From the NCBI GenBank assembly GCA_032718475.1, contig JAUCBJ010007921.1, positions 1 through 64,000 of the forward strand: DNA of 64,000 nucleotides, written 5' to 3'. The DNA is from Nemertoderma westbladi (lineage: Eukaryota > Xenacoelomorpha > Nemertodermatida > Nemertodermatidae). Positions 58,601 through 60,763 of this stretch are shown here, one piece after another. How positions within the stretch are numbered: position 1 is the stretch's first letter; each line of letters opens with the position of its first letter. Made by a program: the position numbers and the translations under genes. Below the pieces are notes generated by a model. It made no database searches, was not told where the DNA came from, and saw nothing but the letters and a program-made list of their open reading frames with translations.

Positions 58601-59757
58601 TGCCTGGTCCATCGGATCACTGACTGACCTTGGTGGGTACAACTGTTGGTGCCTCACCCCCAGAACCACTGTTGCACGGCTTCAACTGCGACTGGCTCAT
58701 CAGAGAATATTAAGAATAATCATTTATCAATTATCATCATAAGACTATTCTTAGCATCCCCAATAGCAGTATAGAGTTGGGAACCATTCCCAGCCTTACT
58801 GGCGTTAAAGATATGATGGATATGGAGATGTTAATTGTTTCATCCCTTTGAGGCACGGGGTGAGGCACCCTGCAGCCCTCTGGGGGTCAAAATAGGTGAA
58901 GGCTCTCTCTGGGGGTATAATTATCTAAAGGCGACACACTGCTGCCTTAATATATATTGTTCTGAGTTATTTAGAATGTGTTGGTACGCAAAGGGTCAAG
59001 GTTATTAATTGTTAAATGTGTTCAAGCTATTAATTATTAATGTTATTATTTACGTTAATGTGGTGGCCTTAAAATTATTTCCCATAAAGGATAATTATAA
59101 AATTATAAATTTTGAAAGGAAACCTATTATTTTTAACCCTAATTGGGTAGACCCCCCCCCCTTCCTTCTTGCCTTCTTGACGCCTTCCAATACTACCAGC
59201 CGCTGCAGTTGGGCTCCTCTAGCTCTGCTATTCGCTCAACTGCAGCGGCATCTTTGGAAGGAAATACTATCTGAAGAAATAACTAAATATACACAAATAT
59301 AGATGTTACAAATCATATTTCATGAAATGAAATTTTCAAATAACCTGTCAAAAATAGTGCCAAATGTAGAGTTACAAAATAACTCGAAAACTTCCCAATG
59401 AAAACCGTTTCCACTATTAGTAAGACAATAAATAGATTTTTTGGAAAAGTCATATAATTTCAGAATAGTTTAAGAGTTTTAACAAATAAAACCACTTGGG
59501 AGAGGGGTCATATGCCTCCCTGGGTTTAATAGAGGAGGGTTAAAGTCTAAGGAATGGTTTTTAAAGAAACGTTTGGTGGTATACAGCTCATTCCTTGCGG
59601 GTTTAAAACACTTTTTTTATATTAATTTAGAAATTCCTACACAGATCAAGATCAAGGCATATCAGTTGTGATGAATCCTGGTATATATGCAGGCTCTCAC
59701 TGTCTAAAGCCTATAAATAATAACCAGGTAACATCGATGATGCGTAATAAACGGCAG
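13557..59757 (+). CDS. Multi-domain beta/gamma-crystallin-fold gene (partial, 7 exons)
   Basis: Exons: 13557-13665, 23182-23330, 24259-24433, 26880-26977, 30277-30403, 30652-30788, 59631-59757 (922 coding bases seen). All introns are GT-AG and all phases agree: exons holding an even motif begin by supplying the third base of a codon left at phase 2, and exons holding an odd motif begin in phase 0. The product has at least three and a half beta/gamma-crystallin domains, each of two Greek-key motifs with the (F/Y)x6G signature, for example FEDENFGG, FDDTNFNG, YSEKNFQG. Such proteins are structural or calcium-binding; one motif keeps a canonical NNxxTS site. Neither the start codon nor the stop is in view. 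The adapter junction at 12573 breaks the upstream link, and the last intron is about 28.8 kb. The family call is strong; joining the last exon is an inference from phase, length and motif. Confidence 0.8.
15130..17542 (-). pseudogene. Transposase-like protein relic (CDFAENY / FSDG / DGxGG family)
   Basis: On the minus strand it starts with MPKSNAQKCKERRERL (17542), then frameshifts into RSKFADLRPWYVLPTGQT and CLYHENW (about 17370-17170), MCDFAQIYTAALQDEAQSVHW (about 16030-15960), EIFSDG (about 15760) and GNGAVDG (about 15650). This order of motifs belongs to a family of uncharacterised, many-copy metazoan proteins that I recall as transposon-like; the spaced aspartates would fit a DDE-type nuclease, which is inference. 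Several frameshifts and stops, an AT-rich middle (16240-17080) and a 25-G run at 15513-15537 show that this copy is dead. Confidence 0.6.
15513..15537 (+). repeat. Poly-G tract (25 G)
   Basis: An uninterrupted run of 25 G on the plus strand, inside the transposase-like relic, where it would read as poly-proline on the minus strand. Four more runs of 16-23 G occur elsewhere in the window (31817, 38492, 39137, 49076). The true length of such runs is hard to sequence. Confidence 0.9.
17990..18640. other. AT-rich intronic sequence
   Basis: No gene is recognised. The stretch lies between the two transposase-like relics in the first visible intron of the crystallin gene. It has long A/T runs and no repeat structure that I could define. 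Confidence 0.5.
18648..20283 (-). pseudogene. hAT-like transposase-derived relic
   Basis: The minus-strand fragments read, in order, an N-terminal piece (20283-20044), FRGGGKTKISTSYV ... SLHWDNKLLP ... LLGVPAYKPGTDKTTA ... LVFDTT (19852-19490), then QKARWMSNLLYALKMC ... CSWWFSC ... APINDLIL (19214-18648). The HWD-K, FDTT and ARWM blocks and their spacing match a many-copy invertebrate family related to hAT-type transposases. The assignment to hAT is from memory of the family and not certain. Frameshifts and stops separate every piece, so no product is made. It is antisense in the first visible crystallin intron. Confidence 0.55.
20470..21680. other. AT-rich intronic sequence
   Basis: No gene, TIR or tandem array that I can support. 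Short ORFs lack recognisable motifs. The stretch ends where LINE copy 2 becomes recognisable at about 21690. Confidence 0.5.
21690..22972 (+). pseudogene. Decayed LINE copy 2
   Basis: Similarity to the LINE at 61437-63995 starts in the endonuclease (RIDHILFRNKYRSSVKDC, then SSDHYLI), passes through the linker (INLLTGRKSQ), the start of RT, DGSTTFVS and VLEGDTLAPFLFIIVVDY, and then jumps to the C-terminus (FRREDQPVHNLVLWQPHG). The palm FADD region is deleted, and many frameshifts and stops are present. A 21-bp tandem repeat has grown inside it at 22413. It is sense to the crystallin gene, just upstream of exon b. Confidence 0.85.
22413..22480. repeat. 21-bp tandem repeat, about 3 copies
   Basis: The unit actatacatacatgtatacat is repeated from 22413, followed by a palindromic stretch (aatgtatactatacattgta) up to 22492. 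The array lies inside decayed LINE copy 2. Confidence 0.9.
23182..23330 (+). CDS. Crystallin exon b (odd motif of domain 2)
   Basis: The acceptor is 'ttttttaacag' and the donor 'ttga|gtgagt'. The exon has 149 bases, starts in phase 0 and ends in phase 2. It encodes IMIFEDENFGGYRKEI, a textbook first crystallin motif, and ends ISGVWKVF, the inter-motif segment. It joins exon c by forming the GAT codon across the junction. Confidence 0.88.
24259..24433 (+). CDS. Crystallin exon c (even motif, linker, start of next domain)
   Basis: The acceptor is 'tttcatttag' and the donor 'ttt cag|gtaact'. The exon has 175 bases: one base completes Asp, then 58 codons. It encodes DDTNFNGKYAKLYPGVYPF and NNAIKSVELF (motif 2), a linker with the only Cys (GSCFVND), then IEIYSEKNFQ, the beginning of the third motif. 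The following Gly of that motif (YSEKNFQ-G) comes from exon d. Confidence 0.9.
24706..25960 (+). pseudogene. 5'-truncated LINE copy 3 with open RT frame
   Basis: A 400-codon ORF (24713-25915) covers RT from GRGTMEPILALRR to the C-terminus and ends with the family 3' tail (atgcagctgcaatgcagca, tgccgatactagtagt). It contains FVDFFKAFDSV and LQGDTLAPILFIIVVDY, but the palm motif reads LDFDDDLGV where the copy at 61437-63995 has FADD. The endonuclease is absent. It sits in the intron between exons c and d, sense to the gene. It looks like a fairly recent 5'-truncated insertion. Confidence 0.88.
25970..26500 (+). pseudogene. Decayed LINE copy 4
   Basis: Pieces of the same LINE follow directly on the tail of copy 3: AESPAKQLNNGWKIRLEKLINND (linker before RT), then ILKRIMNPVGGLL, EFHKGRGTIEQILAL and IEELSSKKDR. 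Gaps and frameshifts are frequent. The order suggests that copy 3 inserted next to or into this older copy. Confidence 0.75.
26880..26977 (+). CDS. Crystallin exon d (body of third motif)
   Basis: The acceptor is 'tccttgttacag' and the donor 'ggaat|gttagt'. The exon has 98 bases, phase 0 start and phase 2 end. It supplies the Gly that completes YSEKNFQ-G, then RMLHSNGDCNN and AMDNSAVSIWVKCG. Its phase 2 end needs one base, which exon e provides to give Met before WVLYENN. I found it because exons c and e are not in compatible phase without it. Confidence 0.75.
27119..27765 (+). pseudogene. LINE 3'-end fragments split by unrelated sequence
   Basis: The bases at 27119-27160 match the end of the LINE ORF (ggtggcgcaattttgtcgaa). 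The bases at about 27730-27760 match its tail (aatgcag...aatgcagcataccgat). About 560 bp of unrelated sequence lies between them, without a recognised gene. Confidence 0.5.
27781..28135. repeat. AT-rich tandem array (aattaatta-type)
   Basis: Degenerate units of roughly 45-55 bp are built on 'aaattaattatttgataa' and 'attagtatttcaaattaatt'. Related blocks reappear at about 29505-29575 and 30118-30235, so the sequences between them may have inserted into one original array. Confidence 0.65.
28253..28493. repeat. 56-bp minisatellite, about 4.3 copies
   Basis: Units start at 28253 (58 bp), 28311, 28367 and 28423 (56 bp each), with a partial fifth. The shared core is 'ctcctccatggtctccttcc', with a variable (CA)n or CCCCGCACACCCC segment. 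Because 56 is not a multiple of three, all three minus frames stay open and give overlapping spurious ORFs. I do not treat these as genes. Confidence 0.92.
28560..29490 (-). pseudogene. Decayed repetitive-element coding remnant
   Basis: Several minus-strand fragments (29488-29120, 29109-28885, 29005-28787) overlap in different frames and look protein-like, for example QMSPCLEFTLPRGRLVSNGRG and ADLVFRGVWMNQIVATFNIS. The pattern of short frames broken by stops is that of a decayed retroelement. I recall similar strings from invertebrate reverse-transcriptase-linked proteins, but no RT motif is visible here and the family is not settled. Confidence 0.35.
29580..29725 (+). mobile_element. SINE-like fragment
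   Basis: A tRNA-like stretch with a weak B-box-like segment (gattcggtcc) is followed by 'ggtcgaaaaaatgagtacca', a segment of a kind found in the body of tRNA-derived SINEs of several marine invertebrates. No A-box or target duplication was secured. Confidence 0.4.
29885..30118 (-). pseudogene. Decayed LINE copy 5 (C-terminal fragment)
   Basis: The minus strand matches the LINE C-terminus (compare 'tgccgccacaactccctatc' at 61470 with the sequence near 29887), with numerous changes and stops. It ends at the AT-rich array at 30118. Confidence 0.6.
30277..30403 (+). CDS. Crystallin exon e (even motif of domain 3)
   Basis: The acceptor is 'ctacttgtag' and the donor 'ccc ctt|gtaagt'. The exon has 127 bases: one base, then 42 codons, ending in phase 0. 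It encodes WVLYENNFLDVVKVIGPGTY and ANRVSAMRAI. The signature Gly is replaced by Asp (YENNFLD). It has the same length and phase as exon g. Confidence 0.88.
30652..30788 (+). CDS. Crystallin exon f (odd motif of domain 4)
   Basis: The acceptor is 'ttattgtttag' and the donor 'ttatttct|gtaagt'. The exon has 137 bases, phase 0 start and phase 2 end. It encodes DGIALFDDVDFELNIYRA and NEKTESVIITGGEWELF. Only 248 bp of intron separates it from exon e. The next exon is displaced by about 28.8 kb of inserted elements. Confidence 0.88.
30905..31560 (+). pseudogene. Remnants of a second LINE type
   Basis: The bases at 30955-31200 read as NYRGISVLNAISRLYDSIL, and after frameshifts as VYIDFSTAYDKV, which are RT blocks of an APE-type LINE. 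They are followed by a (TATC)n tail near 31330. A further piece (31372-31560) ends GAIIWNSLP, typical of the C-terminus of CR1/L2-like elements. The copy is too broken to classify further. Confidence 0.55.
31817..31839 (+). repeat. Poly-G tract (23 G)
   Basis: A run of 23 G next to the left end of the long MITE copy. The matching place in the right end has only seven C, so the run has expanded or is mis-sequenced. Confidence 0.9.
32320..33090. repeat. ~163-bp tandem array inside the MITE
   Basis: Five diverged units carry 'aaaatttggtgctagcacc' at about 32324, 32490, 32645, 32811 and 32973, spacing 157-166 bp. Each unit also carries 'cgaaaaatacaagtttga', 'ttccat.gaattcagaac' and 'gtataacgcaagaaacaag'-like blocks. 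Such arrays inside MITEs can seed satellite DNA. Confidence 0.8.
33523..33600. repeat. Hairpin-forming palindrome (~30-bp arms)
   Basis: The left arm begins attggagatgagctgttgca and the right arm ends tgcaacagctcatctccaat, its exact reverse complement. A short AT-rich loop of about 14 bases lies between. A transcript would fold into a long stem. Confidence 0.9.
33768..33848 (+). ncRNA. tRNA-derived SINE head / tRNA-like sequence
   Basis: The A-box is TGGCTGAGCTGG at 33777-33788 and the B-box is GGTTCAACCCC at 33830-33840, spaced about as in a class II (Leu/Ser-like) tRNA. A T-run that could end pol III transcription follows at about 33859-33864. The 5' and 3' acceptor strands do not pair well, so this is more likely a SINE head than a working tRNA gene. 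Confidence 0.6.
34876..35944 (+). pseudogene. Gypsy protease and reverse transcriptase, broken
   Basis: The aspartic protease motif is IDTGSSVHLLPF at about 34890. The RT leader (KHRPIIQPPWKVPIPVTEV, then TSWVSSFTTVIK) lies at 35330-35480. In a shifted frame come the first catalytic block FDCKSGFWQ (about 35590) and the second (VIADDFLVVGYG, about 35770). A TGA at about 35669 lies where Gypsy RTs usually have an Arg codon after PFG. The copy is non-functional. The motif style is that of the Mag-like clade. Confidence 0.8.
35990..36667 (+). pseudogene. Gypsy RT thumb and RNase H
   Basis: FLGMVNYSSTFLP, then ECDASKDGLGCVLIQEG (RNase H, with its first Asp), then ASQALNSTEQKYAQIEKELL and IADPLSRV follow in the usual order. 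The frame is open from about 36208 to the BEL-B insertion, where the codons for TYR are followed by the BEL-B LTR. The protein sequence resumes as LNEIQETLVD at 50003. Confidence 0.85.
36668..37230 (+). repeat. BEL-B 5' LTR
   Basis: 563 bp. It opens with a self-complementary stretch (gttagcgga ... tccgctaac) and closes with another (cgggatc ... gatcccg). A small ORF (36977-37159) is present in both LTRs but has no recognised meaning. Confidence 0.95.
38492..38509 (+). repeat. Poly-G tract (18 G)
   Basis: An 18-G run within the BEL-B gag region, following 'cgtacgggc'. It may have caused the frame change seen here. Confidence 0.9.
38820..39050 (+). repeat. 60-bp in-frame tandem repeat in BEL-B gag (4 units)
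   Basis: Units of 60 bp encode ESLVGHVVSRQ-type 20-residue repeats, each ending near an Asn-Pro or Gln-Pro. Three units are close copies and the fourth is diverged (GSLPGHTVIEGE). Because 60 is a multiple of three, the repeat can vary in number without breaking gag. Confidence 0.9.
39137..39152 (+). repeat. Poly-G tract (16 G)
   Basis: A 16-G run in the BEL-B gag region, shortly before the reading frame closes at 39180. Confidence 0.9.
39604..41260 (+). pseudogene. BEL-B gag core and zinc knuckle
   Basis: Two overlapping frames (39604-40116 and 40008-40997) join into a DUF1759-like gag core: LPPVEPFKFDGNRPEEYLQF, then YLQVYTGGPAYDIV and ALDREYRHPAKII. The C-terminal half contains LPMWLPNKWRKIA, a block also seen in BEL-C (LPPNVMSRWRRVA). 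A zinc knuckle CPRCVMSGHRANQC lies at about 41212-41255 in another frame. Frameshifts at about 40100 and 41000 break the product. Confidence 0.75.
41280..42348 (+). pseudogene. BEL-B protease and start of reverse transcriptase
   Basis: The aspartic protease reads TLMLVDSGAAFTLVENWVA (about 41390-41450). The RT leader follows with VDVRKVSIIVGMDCP, ILTPFGWTLSGPI and, after a TAA at 42076, KQMLKRSPEKNEYIHKTI, PLHVALDPKKGN and VVDAQLRPTANA. A frameshift then moves the RT palm to the next frame. The arrangement is typical of BEL/Pao, where PR and RT are fused in one polyprotein. Confidence 0.82.
42350..44330 (+). pseudogene. BEL-B RT palm, RNase H and integrase zinc domain
   Basis: A 626-codon open segment (from 42450) contains CDIEGMFNQVLV just upstream in frame, the RT active site FYVDDGM (about 42675), IYDPLGLASLLL, RNase H (HMFSDASLEAYGAALY at about 43235, PKLELTAARLGVRA, YWMDSMVVLGWL) and the end of RNase H (HYCPTDENPADLLSRG). 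The integrase H2C2 zinc module (HGGTNRT ... VVGQCQTC) ends at a TGA at 44328. Order and motifs are diagnostic for BEL/Pao. Confidence 0.9.
44331..45320 (+). pseudogene. BEL-B integrase core and C-terminal domain
   Basis: After the TGA the same protein continues: GMDMFGPIKIKV (first Asp), YSDNGTNFVGAENEL (second Asp), a TAA at 44682, then APHTLGCVERLVGSSKH (Glu, at about 44755) and SRPLYPENDDPESLDVLMPSHF. The C-terminal module (WRRWVEEYLPKLHRRSKW ... LKEGDLVIV) is the DUF5641-like tail of BEL integrases. Two stops prevent a working enzyme, but the three catalytic residues are intact. Confidence 0.88.
45420..47030. repeat. Minisatellite with GGTACGTAGTACC palindromes, split by an insertion
   Basis: Degenerate units, about 47 bp in the best part (46560-46800), read like gttagtagtaagagggtacg, tagtaccggttagtaag. 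Each carries an inverted repeat GGTAC-gta-GTACC. The array begins at about 45420, is interrupted at 45532-46346 by a LINE end, and continues to about 47030. It occupies the 3' non-coding part of BEL-B. Confidence 0.85.
45532..46346 (-). mobile_element. 5'-truncated, poly(A)-tailed LINE end inside BEL-B
   Basis: On the minus strand an open segment of about 190 codons (46333-45761) carries TTSTDQQARLDVSVSGFWG, FIDVSVFNPLAA, ERIREVEHSTFVPLIFSAF and WIRRKLNFTLLHSSLL, then stops. About 200 bp of 3' UTR follow and then 22 A (22 T on the plus strand, 45532-45553). The same C-terminal sequence type is known to me downstream of reverse transcriptase in invertebrate LINE-like elements; its Asp pattern (RLD..GFWG..F.D) could be a PD-(D/E)XK-type nuclease, which is inference. 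The truncation, the tail and the position inside a minisatellite support retroposition. Confidence 0.7.
47040..47560. other. BEL-B 3' non-coding segment
   Basis: AT-rich, then C-rich near 47270-47350. No coding sequence is supported. The minus-strand ORF at 47423-47157 has low complexity and no known motif. Confidence 0.4.
47571..47803 (+). repeat. Imperfect direct repeat, ~85 bp x 2
   Basis: Two copies (47571-47656 and 47720-47803) of a segment running from ggccatt.tcg to 'caccttaTaggtgagcg' are separated by an AT-rich stretch. They differ at about ten positions by eye. Each contains 'ctgcgcctt.caaggcacca', a small hairpin. They lie immediately upstream of the accessory ORF. Confidence 0.85.
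47820..48733 (+). pseudogene. BEL-B accessory ORF with zinc-finger-like cluster
   Basis: A sense-strand gene downstream of integrase, where BEL elements normally have nothing or an env-like ORF. The start at 47820 is followed by two early stops (TGA at 47838, TAA near 47920). In that frame come HFREAHEQRLVGTYGTPSLD and IFEHFHYVV, then a frameshift near 48065 into CLYCHELSHRMGAY, RLHNRCSKCNFRGHYWMD (Cys/His-rich, 48086-48180), and an open stretch to 48733 with EHVPRAMKVILWDATMGK and a basic, Ala-rich tail (KRPREEDD). No signal peptide or membrane segment is seen, so it is not env-like. I do not know a function; nucleic-acid binding is an inference from the Cys/His cluster and basic tail. Confidence 0.6.
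48740..49436. other. BEL-B 3' untranslated region with polypurine tract
   Basis: No gene. It contains a 16-G run (49076-49091), G/A-rich sequence, a short inverted repeat (gatgctatcttc ... gaagatagcat, about 49398-49427) and the polypurine tract ggggggaag abutting the 3' LTR. Confidence 0.6.
49076..49091 (+). repeat. Poly-G tract (16 G)
   Basis: The third poly-G run within BEL-B, in its 3' untranslated region. Confidence 0.9.
49437..50002 (+). repeat. BEL-B 3' LTR
   Basis: 566 bp, partner of 36668-37230. One base change breaks the opening palindrome (tacgctaac instead of tccgctaac), and a 4-bp insertion lies near 49853. It is followed by the target duplication tagat. Confidence 0.95.
50003..50175 (+). 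pseudogene. Ty3/Gypsy pol continuation after BEL-B
   Basis: The reading resumes with LNEIQETLVDVHLQILKEHN, directly in frame with the codons TYR left of BEL-B once one tagat copy is removed. This is the linker between RNase H and integrase. It decays after about 100 bases and is cut at 50175 by BEL-C. Gypsy integrase is not found right of BEL-C either. Confidence 0.8.
50176..50692 (-). repeat. BEL-C 3' LTR
   Basis: 517 bp. It matches 57999-58515 base for base as far as I can compare. It lies inside the Gypsy remnant, five bases (gtcaa) after its last bases. Confidence 0.95.
50700..51480. other. BEL-C 3' untranslated region
   Basis: AT-rich sequence between the end of the integrase tail and the 3' LTR. 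No additional ORF is supported, in contrast to BEL-B. Confidence 0.5.
51487..53225 (-). pseudogene. BEL-C integrase with C-terminal DUF5641-like tail
   Basis: Open from 53225 to 51726 (499 codons), then a frameshift into 51684-51487. It starts in the end-of-RNase-H linker (RRQWWYGPTFLSQDESQWP). The zinc module is HLGHAGYSHVV-like with CFICRW. The integrase core has TVDMWGP, SDNGSNFIGAESEL and HTGGVHERLIQIAK, so all three acidic residues are present. The tail contains NRERDNLRVDNAVLIYDD and ASVKTPAGFI. Only the frameshift near 51720 separates core and tail. The RNase H that should precede it is missing. Confidence 0.88.
53222..53893 (-). pseudogene. BEL-C partial reverse transcriptase
   Basis: 224 codons covering the second half of RT: SVLTSFYVDDICESLDTV (active-site YVDD), GGFRLHKFMSNSRKFL, ATRVLGVIWDTELD, SIFDPLNFLSPFVVKGRLIV. 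It ends at LHHFCDASFVLKG, just at the start of RNase H, where a deletion joins it to the integrase leader. Its 5' side is the patchwork scar at 53913-54058, so the first catalytic Asp block of RT is absent. Confidence 0.88.
53913..54058 (-). repeat. Patchwork scar: copied gag and LTR-junction segments in BEL-C RT
   Basis: Positions 53913-54030 repeat 56684-56801 of the same element's gag (118 bp, one difference seen). Positions 54035-54058 repeat 57986-58009, which spans the boundary of the internal region and the 5' LTR. Both patches keep the original orientation. They replace the N-terminal half of RT. Confidence 0.9.
54030..57809 (-). CDS. BEL-C gag-protease polyprotein, RT leader at its end
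   Basis: 1259 codons, ATG at 57809. The N-terminal region carries a coiled coil (about residues 240-300, KLNALKLATELAEEENN). The DUF1759-like gag core is LTLPQLEPIKFSGDPGQYI ... LLNYLTGEPLHLI ... ILHDRYGHPSVIV (about 525-640). Zinc modules are CIICGHNTHAVFRC, LCYLCFSPNHIIRDC and CTVPGCGKRHSSLLH (about 790-855). The protease reads TTYALLDGGSTSSVID (about 945). The RT leader includes RTPFGWCVVGPV and YCVGMLWKERTPVL, ending at the scar. This gag-PR is intact and could still make particles if transcribed. Confidence 0.9.
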   Translation of the reverse strand: MDETLTALDDCEVDGNEGEFIDAPRTSTVLVGPHNTYEPTGTEGMSNASAPGQASNRTLRRDRNDAGARARNSGTTCVQNPPDLEVFNRSIAGHKGYFSKKRNIFFQDIRKPGGLDLVPPTYKECVTSYNRICEAYQVFIKKLYDNNFSNEANKLQGEFEVLAVALQGDLQEMSHLISSGSTAAVVDNNNYITDNVLHKPTISVTGGQFSSAQLPLKNPKRPTHDRASVNSSRSGSVASTATRLRAQEKLEGLKLEQLIRDQEREKQIRDLESERKLCQQRDKLNALKLATELAEEENNGGTLDASVNYKLTDNIDIEPSHKPVTTKQDIVGKSQETSMSSIIYTQSAPRNMAPAENIGISPIHTMTNSFSYPTRNPAPFINSRPSTHEGGLTRTTDINAYVSPTNRPLNAHCPAYIPSVSIASAGGQVTSRRMIQSVGSNPCNFTNTVSNTNIPTAGDPSCINSTGYHSGYRQPYQNYSNELPFAPAETYVSTPSQFTQLNNSAAEITFSALDKLNTRLTLPQLEPIKFSGDPGQYISFTATFRAQVDLKPFTEMEKFSYLLNYLTGEPLHLISFLSGLSGGYTRAWEILHDRYGHPSVIVEHTLRDLTDKVDLISGSFEQCKKKFRSYADKVRNKAIILQHFNNTQEMNSTANLRMVAANLPPNVMSRWRRVAGDILTHKHHEPMLHELAEFIRKEANTMNDPVYTYSNTEARQVHTPPQDYKYKSNIEQRPKITTLNTEVALQNTNPKKMLNLSGETKGKVSHSETAAQYSQDGDAIPSISQTKTRIRNCIICGHNTHAVFRCPELLKLSVSERNDLVTNKQLCYLCFSPNHIIRDCTNLYRCTVPGCGKRHSSLLHRKHSNKSGDTLNKVSNEQVAHAEISETEQSNNLENNASIGLDGTQTQEIQHLEDAAICNIENVEPVSTTPNVWLSVVPVRIKVEGKSLTTYALLDGGSTSSVIDTLIIDTLQITVPEQVEIKAKTVFDPCKLVQVGKLSFQVTPIDGKMQTKRGFFLDMKHVYVVSQYTHKYRNDHTKLNLNNWPHIQNLTPLLENPDIDVPQVTILIGQNYPQVHRNDKILEVDDPEAPIAIRTPFGWCVVGPVNQEEDPIMSNNYFIQEDMEFQQGTNALILQSLGLEQYGQAEKSTYTSELKEEELSMSRNNKKALKILQDTTSFINGHYCVGMLWKERTPVLHNNYPLAKVRLQGLLKRLTGKPDKYLLYDNMIKEYETKGYARKLDLSEQQHVSNQTLTVKRYI
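57999..58515 (-). repeat. BEL-C 5' LTR
   Basis: The promoter-side LTR for the minus-strand element, identical in appearance to 50176-50692. It is followed on the plus strand by the target duplication gtcaa (58516-58520). Confidence 0.95.
58521..59132. other. Non-coding intronic sequence right of BEL-C
   Basis: No gene and no recognisable Gypsy integrase. It contains a C-rich segment near 58630-58680 and G-rich 'ctctgggggt' repeats near 58877 and 58905. Confidence 0.4.
59133..59543. mobile_element. TTAA-type MITE, short copy
   Basis: A perfect TTAA stands at both ends (59133-59136, 59540-59543), followed inward by CCCTAATTGGG and mirrored by a GAGGAGGG-type right end. The segment 59303-59543 matches the right part of the long copy (33090-33353): ttaca..catatttcatgaaatg and aactcgaaaact.cccaat are shared. 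A C-rich inverted repeat (agccgctgcagttg ... caactgcagcggc, about 59200-59250) occupies the left interior. It lies about 90 bp upstream of crystallin exon g. Confidence 0.7.
59631..59757 (+). CDS. Crystallin exon g (even motif of domain 4)
   Basis: The acceptor is 'atattaatttag' and the donor 'cggcag|gttagt'. The exon has 127 bases, exactly the length and phase of exon e. It encodes DQGISVVMNPGIYAGSHC and NNNQVTSMM. The NNQVTS string is the canonical (N/D)(N/D)xx(S/T)S calcium-site motif, and VMNPGIY aligns with VIGPGTY of exon e and LYPGVY of exon c. The phase 2 end of exon f is completed by its first base. The distance of 28.8 kb makes this join an inference. Confidence 0.7.
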
Positions 59758-59759
59758 GT

Positions 59760-60760
59760 TAGTTTTTGTAATAATATATATAAATCAAACCATAAATGTT
59801 CATTCAATTTGGAAATATTTGCATTTGAATGTGGACATTATTTTGGTGATTCATTTGGACCTTATTTTCATTTTTATTTAATCTAAATTCAAATCGAGTT
59901 GATTATTACTGGCTGACTGACTGCATGGCTGTATGCTGCTCTACGGTATAGGCCTAGCTACATTGGGATATACTGGCTAGCCCGGGTCCGAGTTTGAGTT
60001 CAGTCCGCGGAAACGACAACCATAGGACAGCCGCGTCCACGACACATCGGGATCCGGTTTCCCCCAAATCAAGGTCAAACCATCCGCCAGGCCTGAGGCC
60101 TCTTGTGTTCGCCAAGCACCTAGCAAGAGAGAAGTCTCAGCATGAACAACGAGCCACTCACAATTCCCAACCCTGCAACTCCTGGTCTATTCCTCGTGGA
60201 AGGACGGGTTCGCACTGCAGTAGCCCAGGTTAACTGACATACATCGCATAACCGGTTAACCCAGTGCAGTATTCTCAGAACCTAGAAACTGGTGTTTATC
60301 TCCACACCACACCAACAGGGGTCCAGGTTTGTTGTCTGTGTCGCATCCTACTCTACTGCTTGCTTCGTTTATTCTTTAACCGTTTATTCTATCAAAACTG
60401 CCTCATACAGTCATGTGTTTGATTTAGGTTGTATGTTGTCGGTATTAATGCATTCACTTCATTTGCTTCTTACTTCATCACCAATCAACTCAGCCAACAA
60501 TTGTTGCTAGCTGCCTAATTGCACATCATTGTTTCTTGCGTTTCTTGCTATACTGCTGCATTTAGTGTACCAATTCACAATTACACTTAATTTTGTCTGC
60601 CAGCCATAATTAATCAAAGTAATTATTTCCCATACAATACCGTTTATAGCATTATCATACTTTGTACTGTATTATTGTACTGTTTATCATTCATATAACG
60701 CTGGAATTTTTATTTCTTTTCTTGACTCTCATACTTACTTATACCGCATCGTCCTATCCA
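59760..60760. other. Sequence between crystallin exon g and the protease relic
   Basis: No further crystallin exon could be found. A short basic ORF at about 59994-60233 (SSVRGNDNHRTAAST..) has no recognised motif and may belong to the element that carries the protease relic. Confidence 0.35.
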
Positions 60761-60763
60761 AGT

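Noticed and set aside
58516-59132. Remainder of Gypsy integrase right of BEL-C
   Set aside because: No HHCC module, Asp-Asp-Glu blocks or in-frame continuation could be read; the rest of the element seems deleted or lies outside.
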